In this document: positions 1 to 7,760 of the stretch, one piece after another | Layout: each line of letters begins with the position of its first letter | Numbering within the stretch: position 1 is the first letter of the stretch | Assembly: GCF_020400605.1 (NCBI RefSeq) | Contig: NZ_JAINRD010000001.1 | Coordinates: 868,001-932,000, forward strand | Length of the DNA stretch: 64,000 nucleotides | Source: Streptomyces aculeolatus | Lineage (GTDB): Bacteria; Actinomycetota; Actinomycetes; Streptomycetales; Streptomycetaceae | Reading direction: 5' to 3' | Position numbers and translations under genes: made by a program | Notes under the pieces: generated by a model | What the model saw: the letters and a program-made list of their open reading frames with translations, nothing else | Told to the model about the DNA's origin: nothing | Database searches by the model: none

Positions 1-154
1 AGCGGGGGGCGGACGGCCGGGGCGGGGGGCCGTCCCCGGGGTCCGTGCTGGCGGTCTTCGCTGTGGGGGGCATGCGTGACCTTCGCGCTGTACGGCGGCC
101 GGACTTCGGCGCCCACTCAGTATGCCGCCGGCCCCGGGCCCGTACCCTGATGAC

Positions 155-421
155 ATGGGCAAGAAGGCGTACAGGCATCCGGCGCCGGAGCCGTTCGAGG
201 GCGACATCATGGCGGTGACCGTCGGCGGCACCGTGCTGTGGTTCGTGCTCTTCCTCGTCCAGTTGCCGTTCGTCGGCTGGCTGGACGACCACGACCGCAT
301 GTGGTGGCTGTGGACCTGCCTCGCGGGCGCCGGCCTCGGGCTCCTCGGCATCTGGTACGTACGCCGCCGCGAGGCCGCCCTCGCCCGGGGCGGGCGCGCA
401 GGCGCAGAGTCGAACACGTAA
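155..421 (+). CDS. DUF2530 family small membrane protein
   Basis: Encodes 88 residues with two predicted membrane helices (about residues 20-42 and 52-72), a short acidic loop between them and an Arg-rich cytoplasmic tail. The pattern (PAPEPFEG near the start, then WWLWTCLAGAGLGLLG and WYVRRR) is that of the actinobacterial DUF2530 family, whose function is unknown. I chose the ATG at 155 because the protein then begins MGKKAYRHPAPEP, as family members do. An in-frame ATG at 122 would add a Pro-rich tract. The P-type ATPase gene starts 10 bases downstream, so the two may be co-transcribed. Confidence 0.75.
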   Translation: MGKKAYRHPAPEPFEGDIMAVTVGGTVLWFVLFLVQLPFVGWLDDHDRMWWLWTCLAGAGLGLLGIWYVRRREAALARGGRAGAESNT

Positions 422-431
422 CGTCGTACGC

Positions 432-2930
432 ATGACGCAGCGGGTCGAGACGGCCGCCGACGGCGGCGAGGGGCCGGAGCCCGGCGGCGGGCCGGGCGGG
501 GCGACGGGCGGTAACGGCGACGAGGGCGGCAAGGGCGGCAAGGCGGGCGGCGCGGGGGCAAACGGAGCGGGCGCGGCCGCCGTTGCGCTGCGGCACGACG
601 GGCTCACCACCGCCGAGGTCGCCGAGCGCGTCGCCCGCGGCGAGGTCAACGACGTTCCCGTACGCTCCTCCCGCTCCACCGCCGACATCGTCCGCGCCAA
701 CGTCTTCACCCGCTTCAACGCCATCATCGGCGTCCTGTGGGTCATCATGCTGGCCGTCGCGCCCATCCAGGACAGCCTCTTCGGCTTCGTGATCCTCGCG
801 AACACCGGCATCGGCATCATCCAGGAGCTGCGCGCCAAGAAGACCCTCGACAGCCTCGCCGTCATCGGCGAGGCCAAGCCGCAGGTGCGCCGCGACGGCC
901 GCACCCTGGAGATCCCCACGGCGGAGATCGTCCTCGGCGACCTCGTCGAGCTGGGCCCCGGCGACAAGGTCGTCGTCGACGGCGAGGTGCTGGAGTCCGA
1001 CAGCCTGGAGATCGACGAGTCCCTGCTCACCGGCGAGGCCGACCCGGTCGTCAAGCAGCCCGGCGACAAGGTGCTCTCGGGCAGCTTCGTCGTCGCCGGC
1101 GGCGGCGCGTTCACGGCGACGAAGGTGGGGCGCGAGGCGTACGCCGTGCAGCTCGCGGAGGAGGCGTCGCGCTTCACGCTCGTCCACTCCGAGCTGCGCA
1201 GCGGCATCAGCACGATCCTCAAGTACGTGACGTACATGATGATCCCGGCCGCCATCGGCCTGGTCATCAGCCAGCTCGTGGTCGAGAACGAGGGCCCGCG
1301 GGACGCCATCCGGCGCATGGTCGGCGGCATCGTGCCGATGGTGCCCGAGGGGCTGGTGCTGCTGACCTCGGTGGCGTTCGCGATAGGGGTCATCCGGCTC
1401 GGCCGCAAGCAGTGCCTCGTACAGGAGCTGCCCGCGATCGAAGGGCTCGCGCGGGTCGACGTCGTCTGCCTCGACAAGACCGGCACCCTCACCGAGGGCG
1501 GCATGGACGTCACCGAGCTGCGGCCGCTGGGCGGCGCGGCGGAGGCGGACGTCCGGCGGGTGCTGGGCGCGCTCGGCTCGTCCGATCCGCGGCCGAACGC
1601 CAGCCTCCAGGCCATCGTCGAGGCGTACCCGGACACCGAGGAGCTGCGCTGCACGGGGTCGCTGCCGTTCTCCTCGGCGCGCAAGTACAGCGGGGCGGCG
1701 TTCAGCGGGGACGGGGCCGGTGCGGGTACGTGGCTGCTGGGCGCCCCCGACGTGCTGCTGCCCGACGGCGACGCCTCCCTCGCCGAGATCGACGACCTGA
1801 ACGCGCAGGGCCTGCGCGTGCTGCTGCTCGCCCGCGCCGTACGGGAGCTGGACGACCCGGAGGTGGCGCGCGGCGTCGAGCCGGCCGCGCTGGTCGTCCT
1901 GGAGCAGCGGCTGCGCCCGGACGCCGCCGACACCCTCGGCTACTTCGCCGAGGAGCACGTCGAGACGAAGATCATCTCGGGTGACAACGCGGTCTCCGTC
2001 GGCGCGGTGGCCGCGAAGCTCGGCATGGCGGGCGCGGACCGCACGGTCGACGCGCGCACGCTGCCGGCGGACCGCGACGAGATGGCCGCCGTCCTCGACG
2101 ACAACGCGGTCTTCGGCCGCGTCAACCCGCAGCAGAAGCGGGACATGGTCGCCGCGCTGAAGTCCCGCGGCCACGACGTGGCGATGACGGGCGACGGCGT
2201 CAACGACGTGCTGGCGCTGAAGGACGCCGACATCGGCGTGTCCATGGGCTCCGGCTCCGAGGCGTCGAAGGCCGTCGCGCAGATCGTGCTGCTGAACAAC
2301 AGCTTCTCCACCCTCCCGTCGGTGGTCGCCGAGGGCCGCCGGGTCATCGGCAACATCGAGCGGGTCGCGAACCTGTTCCTGGTCAAGACGGTCTACTCGG
2401 TGCTGCTCGCGCTGCTGGTCGTCGCCACGCAGGTGCCGTACCCCTTCCTGCCGCGGCACCTGACGCTGCTGTCGACGCTGACGATCGGCGTGCCGGCGTT
2501 CTTCCTGGCGCTGGCGCCGAACAAGGAGCGGGCGCGGCCGCACTTCGTGCGCCGGGTGATGCGGTACGCGATCCCGGCGGGGCTGATCGCCGGGACGGCG
2601 ACGTTCGTGACGTACATGCTGGCGCGGACGCACTACTCCGGGCACGGGGCGCTGGACGCGGAGACGTCGGCGGCGACGCTGACGCTGTTCCTCATCGCGA
2701 TGTGGGTGCTGGTGATCATCGCGCGGCCGTACACGTGGTGGCGCGTGGGGCTGGTCGCGACGATGGCGCTGGGGTTCGTGATCGTGCTGGTCACGCCGTG
2801 GCTGCAGGACTTCTTCGCGCTGAAGCTGGTGGGCGCGGAGATGCCGTGGACGGCGGTGGGGATCGCGGTGGCGGCGGCGGTGCTGCTGGAGTTCGCGTGG
2901 CGGTGGGTGACGCGGCGGTTCCCGGACTAG
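432..2930 (+). CDS. CtpE-like cation-transporting P-type ATPase
   Basis: An 832-residue P-type (E1-E2) ATPase of the inner membrane. It carries the actuator motif LTGEADPV (about residue 199), the membrane motif VPEGL (about 305), the phosphorylation motif DKTGTLT (Asp about 348) and the hinge motif GDGVNDVLALKDADIGVSMG (about 586). About ten hydrophobic helices are visible. The layout, with a short N-terminus and no metal-binding domain, matches the CtpE group; mycobacterial CtpE has been linked to calcium uptake. The first roughly 50 residues are Gly-rich and low complexity, and no good ribosome site precedes the ATG, so the true start could be later. The TAG stop lies in the CTAG target of the adjacent MITE-like element. 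The transported ion cannot be read from the sequence. Confidence 0.88.
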   Translation: MTQRVETAADGGEGPEPGGGPGGATGGNGDEGGKGGKAGGAGANGAGAAAVALRHDGLTTAEVAERVARGEVNDVPVRSSRSTADIVRANVFTRFNAIIGVLWVIMLAVAPIQDSLFGFVILANTGIGIIQELRAKKTLDSLAVIGEAKPQVRRDGRTLEIPTAEIVLGDLVELGPGDKVVVDGEVLESDSLEIDESLLTGEADPVVKQPGDKVLSGSFVVAGGGAFTATKVGREAYAVQLAEEASRFTLVHSELRSGISTILKYVTYMMIPAAIGLVISQLVVENEGPRDAIRRMVGGIVPMVPEGLVLLTSVAFAIGVIRLGRKQCLVQELPAIEGLARVDVVCLDKTGTLTEGGMDVTELRPLGGAAEADVRRVLGALGSSDPRPNASLQAIVEAYPDTEELRCTGSLPFSSARKYSGAAFSGDGAGAGTWLLGAPDVLLPDGDASLAEIDDLNAQGLRVLLLARAVRELDDPEVARGVEPAALVVLEQRLRPDAADTLGYFAEEHVETKIISGDNAVSVGAVAAKLGMAGADRTVDARTLPADRDEMAAVLDDNAVFGRVNPQQKRDMVAALKSRGHDVAMTGDGVNDVLALKDADIGVSMGSGSEASKAVAQIVLLNNSFSTLPSVVAEGRRVIGNIERVANLFLVKTVYSVLLALLVVATQVPYPFLPRHLTLLSTLTIGVPAFFLALAPNKERARPHFVRRVMRYAIPAGLIAGTATFVTYMLARTHYSGHGALDAETSAATLTLFLIAMWVLVIIARPYTWWRVGLVATMALGFVIVLVTPWLQDFFALKLVGAEMPWTAVGIAVAAAVLLEFAWRWVTRRFPD

Positions 2931-3139
2931 GGTCTGTCTTCAATCTCGCGTCTGCGGCTGGGGGCACCGCCCACGTGCGCGCAGCGCGCTGTGGGGGAGC
3001 CTGGCACGCACGCTCGCTGCGTTGTCGGGATCGACCGAATAGGCCCACTATGCGGTCGACCCTCCGCCTTGCGATCGCACGCACCAGACGCCGCGCCGCC
3101 CGCCCTTCGGGCGAACGACGCGAGATCGAAGACAGACCC
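2930..3139. mobile_element. MITE-like element with terminal inverted repeats, no transposase
   Basis: A 210-bp non-coding element. Its ends form near-perfect inverted repeats: GGGTCTGTCTTCAATCTCGCG on the left and its complement on the right, with one mismatch in about 22 bases. It is flanked by TA on both sides inside CTAG (2927-2930 and 3139-3142), as expected for a TA duplication at a CTAG target. IS630 and some IS5-family groups use such targets. An internal palindrome, TCGACCGAATAGGCCCACTA followed by TGCGGTCGA, occupies about 3030-3060. No transposase is encoded, so it would need a transposase supplied from elsewhere in the genome. Confidence 0.75.
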
Positions 3140-3244
3140 TAGGGCGGTGGCCGGGTGCGGTCGGCGGTCGGGGTCGCGGATGGGGCTGTACGGGTGGGGC
3201 GTGCCGGTGAGGCGGCCCTGCCGAGGTGGTCTCGTCGAAGCGAT

Positions 3245-3300
3245 CCGGTGAGGTGGCCCCGGTGAGGTGGTCCCGGTGAGGTGGCTCCGTTGAGGTGGCT
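3245..3300 (+). repeat. four tandem 14-bp repeats before thpR
   Basis: Four consecutive copies of a unit close to CCGGTGAGGTGGCT, with single-base variations, lie directly against the thpR start. A fifth, degenerate copy provides the GTG start itself. Each unit contains both a GAGGTGG ribosome-site-like stretch and a GTG, so the repeat multiplies the translation start signal in shifting frames. Confidence 0.85.
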
Positions 3301-3303
3301 CCG

Positions 3304-3933
3304 GTGAAGCTGTTCGCCGCCGTGGTCCCGCCCCCGGAGGTGCTGGCGGTGCTGGCGGAGGCCGTGGGACGGCTGCGCGGGCTGCCGGACGCGGAGCGGC
3401 TGCGCTGGGTGCGGCCCGAGGGGTGGCACGTCACGGTGGCGTTCTACGGGGAGGTGCCGGCCGGCTCCGTCGCGGAACTGGGCGAGCGGCTGGCGCGGGC
3501 GGCGCGGCGCCGGGGTCCTGTGCGGTTGGGGCTGGCGGGGGGCGGACGGTTCTCCGACACGGCGCTGTGGACGGGGACGGCCGGGGACGTCGGGGAACTG
3601 GGCCGGCTCGGGGCGGGCGCGGCGGCGGCGGGCCGCCGTACGCGAGGGGTGCCCGGGGCGCCGGGGCGCGGCAGGGGCGCCGGGCGCGGCGGGCGCGCCG
3701 GGCGGGGCCCGGAGCGCCGCTACCGCCCGCACCTGACCCTGGCGCGCCAGCGCCACGGCGGCGGCACGGACCTGACCCCGTTCACGTACGCCCTGCGCGA
3801 CTTCGCCACCCCGCAGCGCGACATCACCACCCTCACCCTGCTCCGCAGCCACTCCCCGCCCCCGAACCACCCCGGCGCGCAACCCCACTACGAACCCGTA
3901 GCAGCCTGGCCCCTGGGCGCGGGCGGGGAGTAG
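3304..3933 (+). CDS. thpR: RNA 2',3'-cyclic phosphodiesterase (2H / LigT family)
   Basis: A 209-residue cytoplasmic protein of the 2H phosphoesterase superfamily. Both catalytic motifs are visible: HVTVAF near residue 40 and HLTLAR near residue 140. Family members hydrolyse 2',3'-cyclic phosphates on RNA ends and can join 2'-5' RNA ends in vitro. The GTG at 3304 was chosen because the protein then starts MKLFAAV and the last 14-bp repeat supplies GAGGTGG five bases upstream; a GTG at 3295 is also in frame. Odd feature: the segment just before the second motif is rich in Gly and Arg (GAPGRGRGAGRGG), where homologues usually have an ordinary helix. The stop is five bases from that of the convergent Uma2 gene. 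Confidence 0.8.
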   Translation: MKLFAAVVPPPEVLAVLAEAVGRLRGLPDAERLRWVRPEGWHVTVAFYGEVPAGSVAELGERLARAARRRGPVRLGLAGGGRFSDTALWTGTAGDVGELGRLGAGAAAAGRRTRGVPGAPGRGRGAGRGGRAGRGPERRYRPHLTLARQRHGGGTDLTPFTYALRDFATPQRDITTLTLLRSHSPPPNHPGAQPHYEPVAAWPLGAGGE

Positions 3934-3938
3934 TCGGC

Positions 3939-4490
3939 TCAGTCGCGCGGAAACTCGCCGGTCGCCAGCTTGAGCCCGGCGGGGGTGCCGGTGAGGTCGA
4001 CGTCCACACCGAAGTCGAGGGTCGTCTCGACGTGGTACGCGCCGTCCTTGGGCAGGGTGTGGACGTGGCACTTGGCGGTGTACGGGTCCACGATCAGGTA
4101 AACGGGCACTTCTGCCGCTGCGTACGCTGCCTTCTTCGGACCGTAGTCGTTGGCCGCGGTGCCGCGCGAGACCACCTCGGTCACGAACTCCACGTCCTGT
4201 GCGCGCGGGCGGCCTTCGCCCTCGTGCCCGGTGCCGTCGGCCAGCCCGGCGATATCGCAGGCGAAGCCGTTGAGCGGGCCGGGGAAGTCGATGCGGACAT
4301 CTGAGGTGAGGCGTTTCCGGGGGTAGCTCGCGCGGAGCTGCTCGATGAGGTCCATGGTGATGTCCCAGTGGGTGTCCCGCTGCGGGACCATGTAGATGGT
4401 CCCCTCGACGATCTCGACCTTGTATCCCTCGGGCGCCGGCAGCCGCTCCAGCCAGTCGAACATCGAGTCAAGGGTCAGTTCGTTGCTCAC
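3939..4490 (-). CDS. Uma2 family (DUF820) putative endonuclease
   Basis: A 183-residue protein of the Uma2/DUF820 family, which has a PD-(D/E)XK nuclease-like fold. These genes are expanded in actinomycetes and cyanobacteria and their role is unknown. Family features are VEIVEGTIYMVPQ near the N-terminus, DVRIDFP in the middle, and QDVEFVTEVVS followed by DYGPKKAAYAAAEVPVYLIVDP, where Asp, Glu and Lys would form the active site. The GTG at 4490 was preferred to a long upstream extension because it aligns with the second Uma2 gene at 15896-16486, to which this protein is clearly paralogous. The gene stands alone and converges on thpR. Confidence 0.8.
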   Translation of the reverse strand: MSNELTLDSMFDWLERLPAPEGYKVEIVEGTIYMVPQRDTHWDITMDLIEQLRASYPRKRLTSDVRIDFPGPLNGFACDIAGLADGTGHEGEGRPRAQDVEFVTEVVSRGTAANDYGPKKAAYAAAEVPVYLIVDPYTAKCHVHTLPKDGAYHVETTLDFGVDVDLTGTPAGLKLATGEFPRD

Positions 4491-4578
4491 GTCGACCAAT
4501 TCGATCCCTGTCGCTTGCTTGCAGTCGACAGTGCAACGATATGAATGATCATTCGACACGGCCCGAGCCGGGACCGTC

Positions 4579-4614
4579 ACGGGCCCGCCGCTCCCCCAGG
4601 GGCGGCGGGCCCGT
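4579..4614. terminator. strong GC hairpin between Uma2 gene and small ORF
   Basis: A perfect 13-bp stem (ACGGGCCCGCCGC at 4579-4591 pairing with 4602-4614) surrounds a 10-base loop. There is no T-tract, which is common for Streptomyces terminators. It lies upstream of the Uma2 start and just upstream of the small ORF at 4627, so it could end transcription arriving from outside or act in a 5' leader. Confidence 0.5.
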
Positions 4615-4626
4615 AAGCTCGTACGC

Positions 4627-4716
4627 GTGAACGCCAAGACCCGCATCCGCGTCGTGAGCGCCACGCTCGTGCTGATCTTCGCCGTCGTCGCCATCGCCGC
4701 CGCCTTCGGCGGCTGA
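4627..4716 (+). CDS. possible 29-residue single-pass membrane peptide
   Basis: A GTG-started frame encoding MNAKTRIRVVSATLVLIF and a further hydrophobic stretch ending in AAAFGG. The form is a short basic N-terminus followed by one membrane helix, typical of small bacterial membrane peptides. There is no convincing ribosome site. The strong hairpin at 4579-4614 lies directly upstream and the convergent aldo/keto reductase gene ends 20 bases downstream. I do not recognise it; the call rests on composition alone. Confidence 0.4.
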   Translation: MNAKTRIRVVSATLVLIFAVVAIAAAFGG

Positions 4717-4736
4717 GCCCCCGGCCTACCGGGCGC

Positions 4737-5720
4737 TCACCACGCGAACGCCTCCGGTGAAGGACCCGGGCCCGGGAAGATCTCGTCGAGCGACGCCAGC
4801 AGCTCGTCCGACAGCGTCAGGTCCAGCGCCGGCAGCGCCGACGTGAGCTGCTCCATCGTGCGCGGGCCCACGATCGGGCCCGTGACGCCCGGGCGCGTCA
4901 GCAGCCATGCGAGGGCCACCTCCGCCGGGTCCTGGCCGTGCTCGGCGACCAGGTCCTCGTACGCCTGCACCTGCTCGCGCACCCCACCGCGCGACAGCGC
5001 CCCCGCCGACCGCGCGCCGCCGCCCTCGCGCTCCTTGCGCAGCGCCCCGCCGAGCAGCCCGCCGCCCAGCGGGGACCACGGGATGACGCCGAGGCCGTAG
5101 CTCTCGGCGGCCGGGATGACCTCCATCTCGGCGCGCCGCTCGTGCAGGTTGTACAGGCACTGCTCGCTCACCAGGCCCAGTGAGTTGCGCCGCCGCGCCG
5201 CCTCGTTGGCCTGCGCGATGTGCCAGCCGGCGTGGTTGGAGGAGCCCGCGTAGAGGATCTTGCCCTGCTGGACGAGGACGTCGACCGCCTGCCAGATCTC
5301 CTCCCAGGGCGTGCGCCGGTCCACGTGGTGGAACTGGTAGAGGTCGATGTGGTCCGTCTGCAGCCGCTTGAGGCTGGCGTCGACCGCGCGGCGGATGTTG
5401 AGCGCCGAGAGCCGGTCGTGGTTGGGCCAGGTGGTGTCGGTGTCCGCCGCCATGGATCCGTAGACCTTGGTGGCGAGCACGACCTTGTCGCGCCGGCCGC
5501 CGCCCTGGGCGAGCCAGGAGCCGACGATCTTCTCGGTACGGCCCTTGTTCTCACCCCAGCCGTAGACGTTGGCGGTGTCGAAGAAGTTGATGCCGGCGTC
5601 GAGGGCCGCGTCCATCATGGCGTGGCTGTCGGCCTCGTCGGCGTGCGGCCCGAAGTTCATGGTGCCGAGCACGATCCGGCTGACCTTGAGTCCCGTACGT
5701 CCCAACTGCGTATACCTCAT
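4737..5720 (-). CDS. aldo/keto reductase
   Basis: A 327-residue NADPH-dependent oxidoreductase of the AKR superfamily with a TIM-barrel fold. The catalytic tetrad is visible: Asp48 (FFDTANVYG), Tyr53, Lys85 (LATKVYG) and His131 (QFHHVD). The cofactor loop VIPWSPLGGGLLGG and the late segment GPIVGPRTMEQL fit too. The start MRYTQLGRTGLKVS at 5720 is the classic beginning of this subgroup; earlier in-frame codons add no homology. The substrate is unknown. The gene is monocistronic, and a perfect 22-bp palindrome ends 16 bases upstream of the start, so it is probably under a dedicated regulator that is not encoded beside it. Confidence 0.88.
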   Translation of the reverse strand: MRYTQLGRTGLKVSRIVLGTMNFGPHADEADSHAMMDAALDAGINFFDTANVYGWGENKGRTEKIVGSWLAQGGGRRDKVVLATKVYGSMAADTDTTWPNHDRLSALNIRRAVDASLKRLQTDHIDLYQFHHVDRRTPWEEIWQAVDVLVQQGKILYAGSSNHAGWHIAQANEAARRRNSLGLVSEQCLYNLHERRAEMEVIPAAESYGLGVIPWSPLGGGLLGGALRKEREGGGARSAGALSRGGVREQVQAYEDLVAEHGQDPAEVALAWLLTRPGVTGPIVGPRTMEQLTSALPALDLTLSDELLASLDEIFPGPGPSPEAFAW

Positions 5721-5735
5721 GAGGATCAAGCCAAC

Positions 5736-5757
5736 TGCTTCGAGCGCGCTCGAAGCA
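5736..5757. promoter_or_regulatory. perfect 22-bp palindrome upstream of the aldo/keto reductase
   Basis: The core GCTTCGAGCGCGCTCGAAGC at 5737-5756 is an exact palindrome and extends one further base on each side. On the minus strand a TTGCTT overlaps its upstream edge, and a weak -10-like TGGCTT follows after 19 bases. Operators of MerR-family activators characteristically lie in a spacer of about 19 bp, so a MerR-type site is plausible. No merR gene is nearby. Confidence 0.6.
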
Positions 5758-5843
5758 AGTGCATCGTGCGCGCGTAATGCGGGGCGTGACCCCTGCCCGT
5801 ACCGGCCCCCGTGCCCGCGCGGGCGCATGGCAGGCTTGGCGCC

Positions 5844-6851
5844 ATGCGCGCCCACCGCCTGCCGACCGCCGCCGCCCTCCTCACCGCGGCGGCGCTGGTG
5901 ACCTCCGCCGCGTACGCCCCGCCCGCCGCGGCGCAGGACGACGTGATACTCACCGACCCCCGCATCACCGAGTCCAGCGGCCTGGCCGCCAGCCGGCAGC
6001 ACGACGGCGTGTACTGGACGCACAACGACTCCGAGGACGGCCCGTACGTCTACGCCGTCGACGGGGAGACGGGCGAGACGCTGGCCACGATCACGCTGCG
6101 CGGCATAGGAGAACCGCGCGACGTCGAGGCCATCTCCCTCGGGCCCGGCAACCAGCTCTACGTCGGCGACATCGGCGACAACATGGACGGCTCCTGGTCG
6201 TACGTGTGGATCTACCGCTTCCCCGAGCCGAAGCAGCTCAAGGACGCGACCGTGGACGCTGTGCAGTACGAGGCGCAGTACGACGACGGGCCGCGCGACG
6301 CGGAGGCGCTGATGGTCCACCCGAAGACGGGGCGGGTGTACGTCGTGAGCAAGAAGAAGGACGGCGGCGCGGCCCTGTACGCCGGGCCCAAGGAGCTGTC
6401 GACGGGGTCGATGAACATCTTCCGGCGGGTCGCGCCGGTCAACCTGTGGGTGACGGACGGGGCGTTCTCTCCGGACGGTACGCGGATGGCGCTGCGCAGC
6501 TACGTCGGCGGGCGGATGTACCGCTTCGAGGACGGCAAGCCGGCGGAGGACGGGCGGCTGGACGTACCGCTGCAGCGGCAGGGCGAGTCGATGACGTACA
6601 CGGCGGACGGGTCGGCGATCGTCTTCGGCAGCGAGGGGGAGCAGAGCGACCTGGTCCGGCGGGAGGTCGAGGGGGGCGGCGACTCGTCGTCGGACGGTGC
6701 GGAGGGGTCCGGTGAGTCGGGCGGCGGCTCGGGCGGGGCCGGGGAGGACGAGGGCCGCGACCCGGTGAAGACGGTGCTGCTGGTGGCCGGGGGCATCGGC
6801 GCGGTGGTGGGGCTGCGCAAGCTGCTGGCGCGGCGCCCGCGCCCGGACTGA
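5844..6851 (+). CDS. secreted, membrane-anchored beta-propeller-like protein
   Basis: A 335-residue exported protein. It begins with a Sec signal peptide (MRAHRLPTAAALLTAAALV, cleavage probably after PPAAA near residue 32). The central 220 residues contain repeating blade-like stretches such as DGVYWTHNDSEDGPYVYAVD, NQLYVGDIGDN and DAEALMVHPKTGRVYVVSKK, which resemble WD40/TolB-like or phytase-esterase-like propellers. A linker of Gly, Ser, Asp and Glu follows (about residues 275-310), then a C-terminal hydrophobic helix (KTVLLVAGGIGAVVGL) with an Arg-rich end, indicating surface anchoring. No catalytic residues can be assigned. The ATG at 5844 was chosen for the signal peptide. Confidence 0.75.
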   Translation: MRAHRLPTAAALLTAAALVTSAAYAPPAAAQDDVILTDPRITESSGLAASRQHDGVYWTHNDSEDGPYVYAVDGETGETLATITLRGIGEPRDVEAISLGPGNQLYVGDIGDNMDGSWSYVWIYRFPEPKQLKDATVDAVQYEAQYDDGPRDAEALMVHPKTGRVYVVSKKKDGGAALYAGPKELSTGSMNIFRRVAPVNLWVTDGAFSPDGTRMALRSYVGGRMYRFEDGKPAEDGRLDVPLQRQGESMTYTADGSAIVFGSEGEQSDLVRREVEGGGDSSSDGAEGSGESGGGSGGAGEDEGRDPVKTVLLVAGGIGAVVGLRKLLARRPRPD

Positions 6852-6881
6852 CCGGACCGGAGCCCCCTAAGCCCTTCCCCA

Positions 6882-6923
6882 AGGCGCTCTCCCTCAGGCG
6901 TCCTCCCTCAGGCGTCCTCCCTC
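6882..6923. repeat. three 14-bp direct repeats at the 3' end of the TetR gene
   Basis: Three adjacent copies of AGGCGTCCTCCCTC (the first with two changes) span the stop codon of the TetR gene, which is read on the minus strand. Gain or loss of a copy would change only the extreme C-terminus (EDA then stop) or the untranslated tail. Confidence 0.75.
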
Positions 6924-7738
6924 TGGCACTCCTCCGAGTGGAAGACCTTCGCCCCGGCCTGCGGCAGGGTCCATCCTGTCTCGCGGCGGTGTTCGAGCAG
7001 CGCCTCCAGGCCGTCGAGCATCCGCTCCGTGGCGAACTTGTACGTCTCCTCGTCCAGGGCCGAGAAGGAGTCCTCGGACAGCCCGGCGATCCTCGGGTAG
7101 CGCCCGGACTCCATCGCCGACTCCAGCGCCGGTGACTGCGCCTCCCAGAACTCCTGGTCGCTTATCCCGGTCCGCTCCTCCGCCTGCTTGGCGTTGACGT
7201 GCACCCGGGCCAGGCCGGCGGCGGTGGAGTCGAGCGAGGTGATGAAGCCGACCTTCTCCTGGTCGGTGAGCAGCAGCCCGTCGAAGCCGCTGAGGGCCAG
7301 CTCGAAGGAGTCCAGCCCGTTGGGGCCGAGCACGGGCCGGCCCTGGTCGACGTGGAGCAGCCACGGGTGTTCGAGGTAGTGCTCCCAGAACGAGTGGGCC
7401 AGCTCCCGCAGCCGCTCCCGCCAGCCCGGCCGGCTCTGGAAGCGCTCGACTTCCTCCGGCTCGATGGAGCCGACGCCGTCGAGCATCAGGTCGAGCAGCT
7501 CGGCCTTGCCGGGCACGTGCCGGTACAGCGACATGGTGCCGACGCCCAGACTCCCGGCGATCTTGCGCATCGAGACCGCCTCCAGCCCCTCGGCGTCGGC
7601 GATGCGGATCGCGGTGAAGACGATCCGGTCCACCGAGATGCCGGGTTTCGGGCCGCGCTTGCCGCGCTCGTCGATGCCCCAGAGCAGAGCCATGCTGCGG
7701 CTGAGGTCGCCGCTGCCACTGTGTTCCCTCGCCGCCAT
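6908..7738 (-). CDS. TetR/AcrR family repressor, likely regulator of the DrrAB-like exporter
   Basis: A 276-residue regulator. The N-terminal helix-turn-helix lies at about residues 32-78 (VFTAIRIADAEGLEAVSMRKIAG, then GVGTMSLYRHVPGKAELL). The C-terminal part is of the tetracycline-repressor-like TetR_C type, with WRERLRELAHSFWEHYLEHPWLLHV as a recognisable stretch. The start MAAREHSG at 7738 gives an 85-bp intergenic region shared with the divergent ABC transporter genes. This arrangement suggests repression of the exporter, relieved by a substrate drug; that role is inference. The C-terminal codons lie in a 14-bp direct repeat. Confidence 0.85.
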   Translation of the reverse strand: MAAREHSGSGDLSRSMALLWGIDERGKRGPKPGISVDRIVFTAIRIADAEGLEAVSMRKIAGSLGVGTMSLYRHVPGKAELLDLMLDGVGSIEPEEVERFQSRPGWRERLRELAHSFWEHYLEHPWLLHVDQGRPVLGPNGLDSFELALSGFDGLLLTDQEKVGFITSLDSTAAGLARVHVNAKQAEERTGISDQEFWEAQSPALESAMESGRYPRIAGLSEDSFSALDEETYKFATERMLDGLEALLEHRRETGWTLPQAGAKVFHSEECQREDA

Positions 7739-7760
7739 GGACCCGAGTCTAGCCACCGGC

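Noticed and set aside
207-2645. 812-codon open frame on the minus strand opposite the P-type ATPase gene
   Set aside because: Its translation is rich in Arg, Gly and Asp without domains, as expected for the antisense frame of a GC-rich gene, whereas the plus-strand frame has all P-type ATPase motifs.
2943-3142. Small ORFs inside the MITE-like element
   Set aside because: They lack ribosome sites and run through the inverted ends; the element has no coding capacity for a transposase.
3245-3300. CRISPR-like array
   Set aside because: The 14-bp units are contiguous with no spacers and no cas genes occur in the window.
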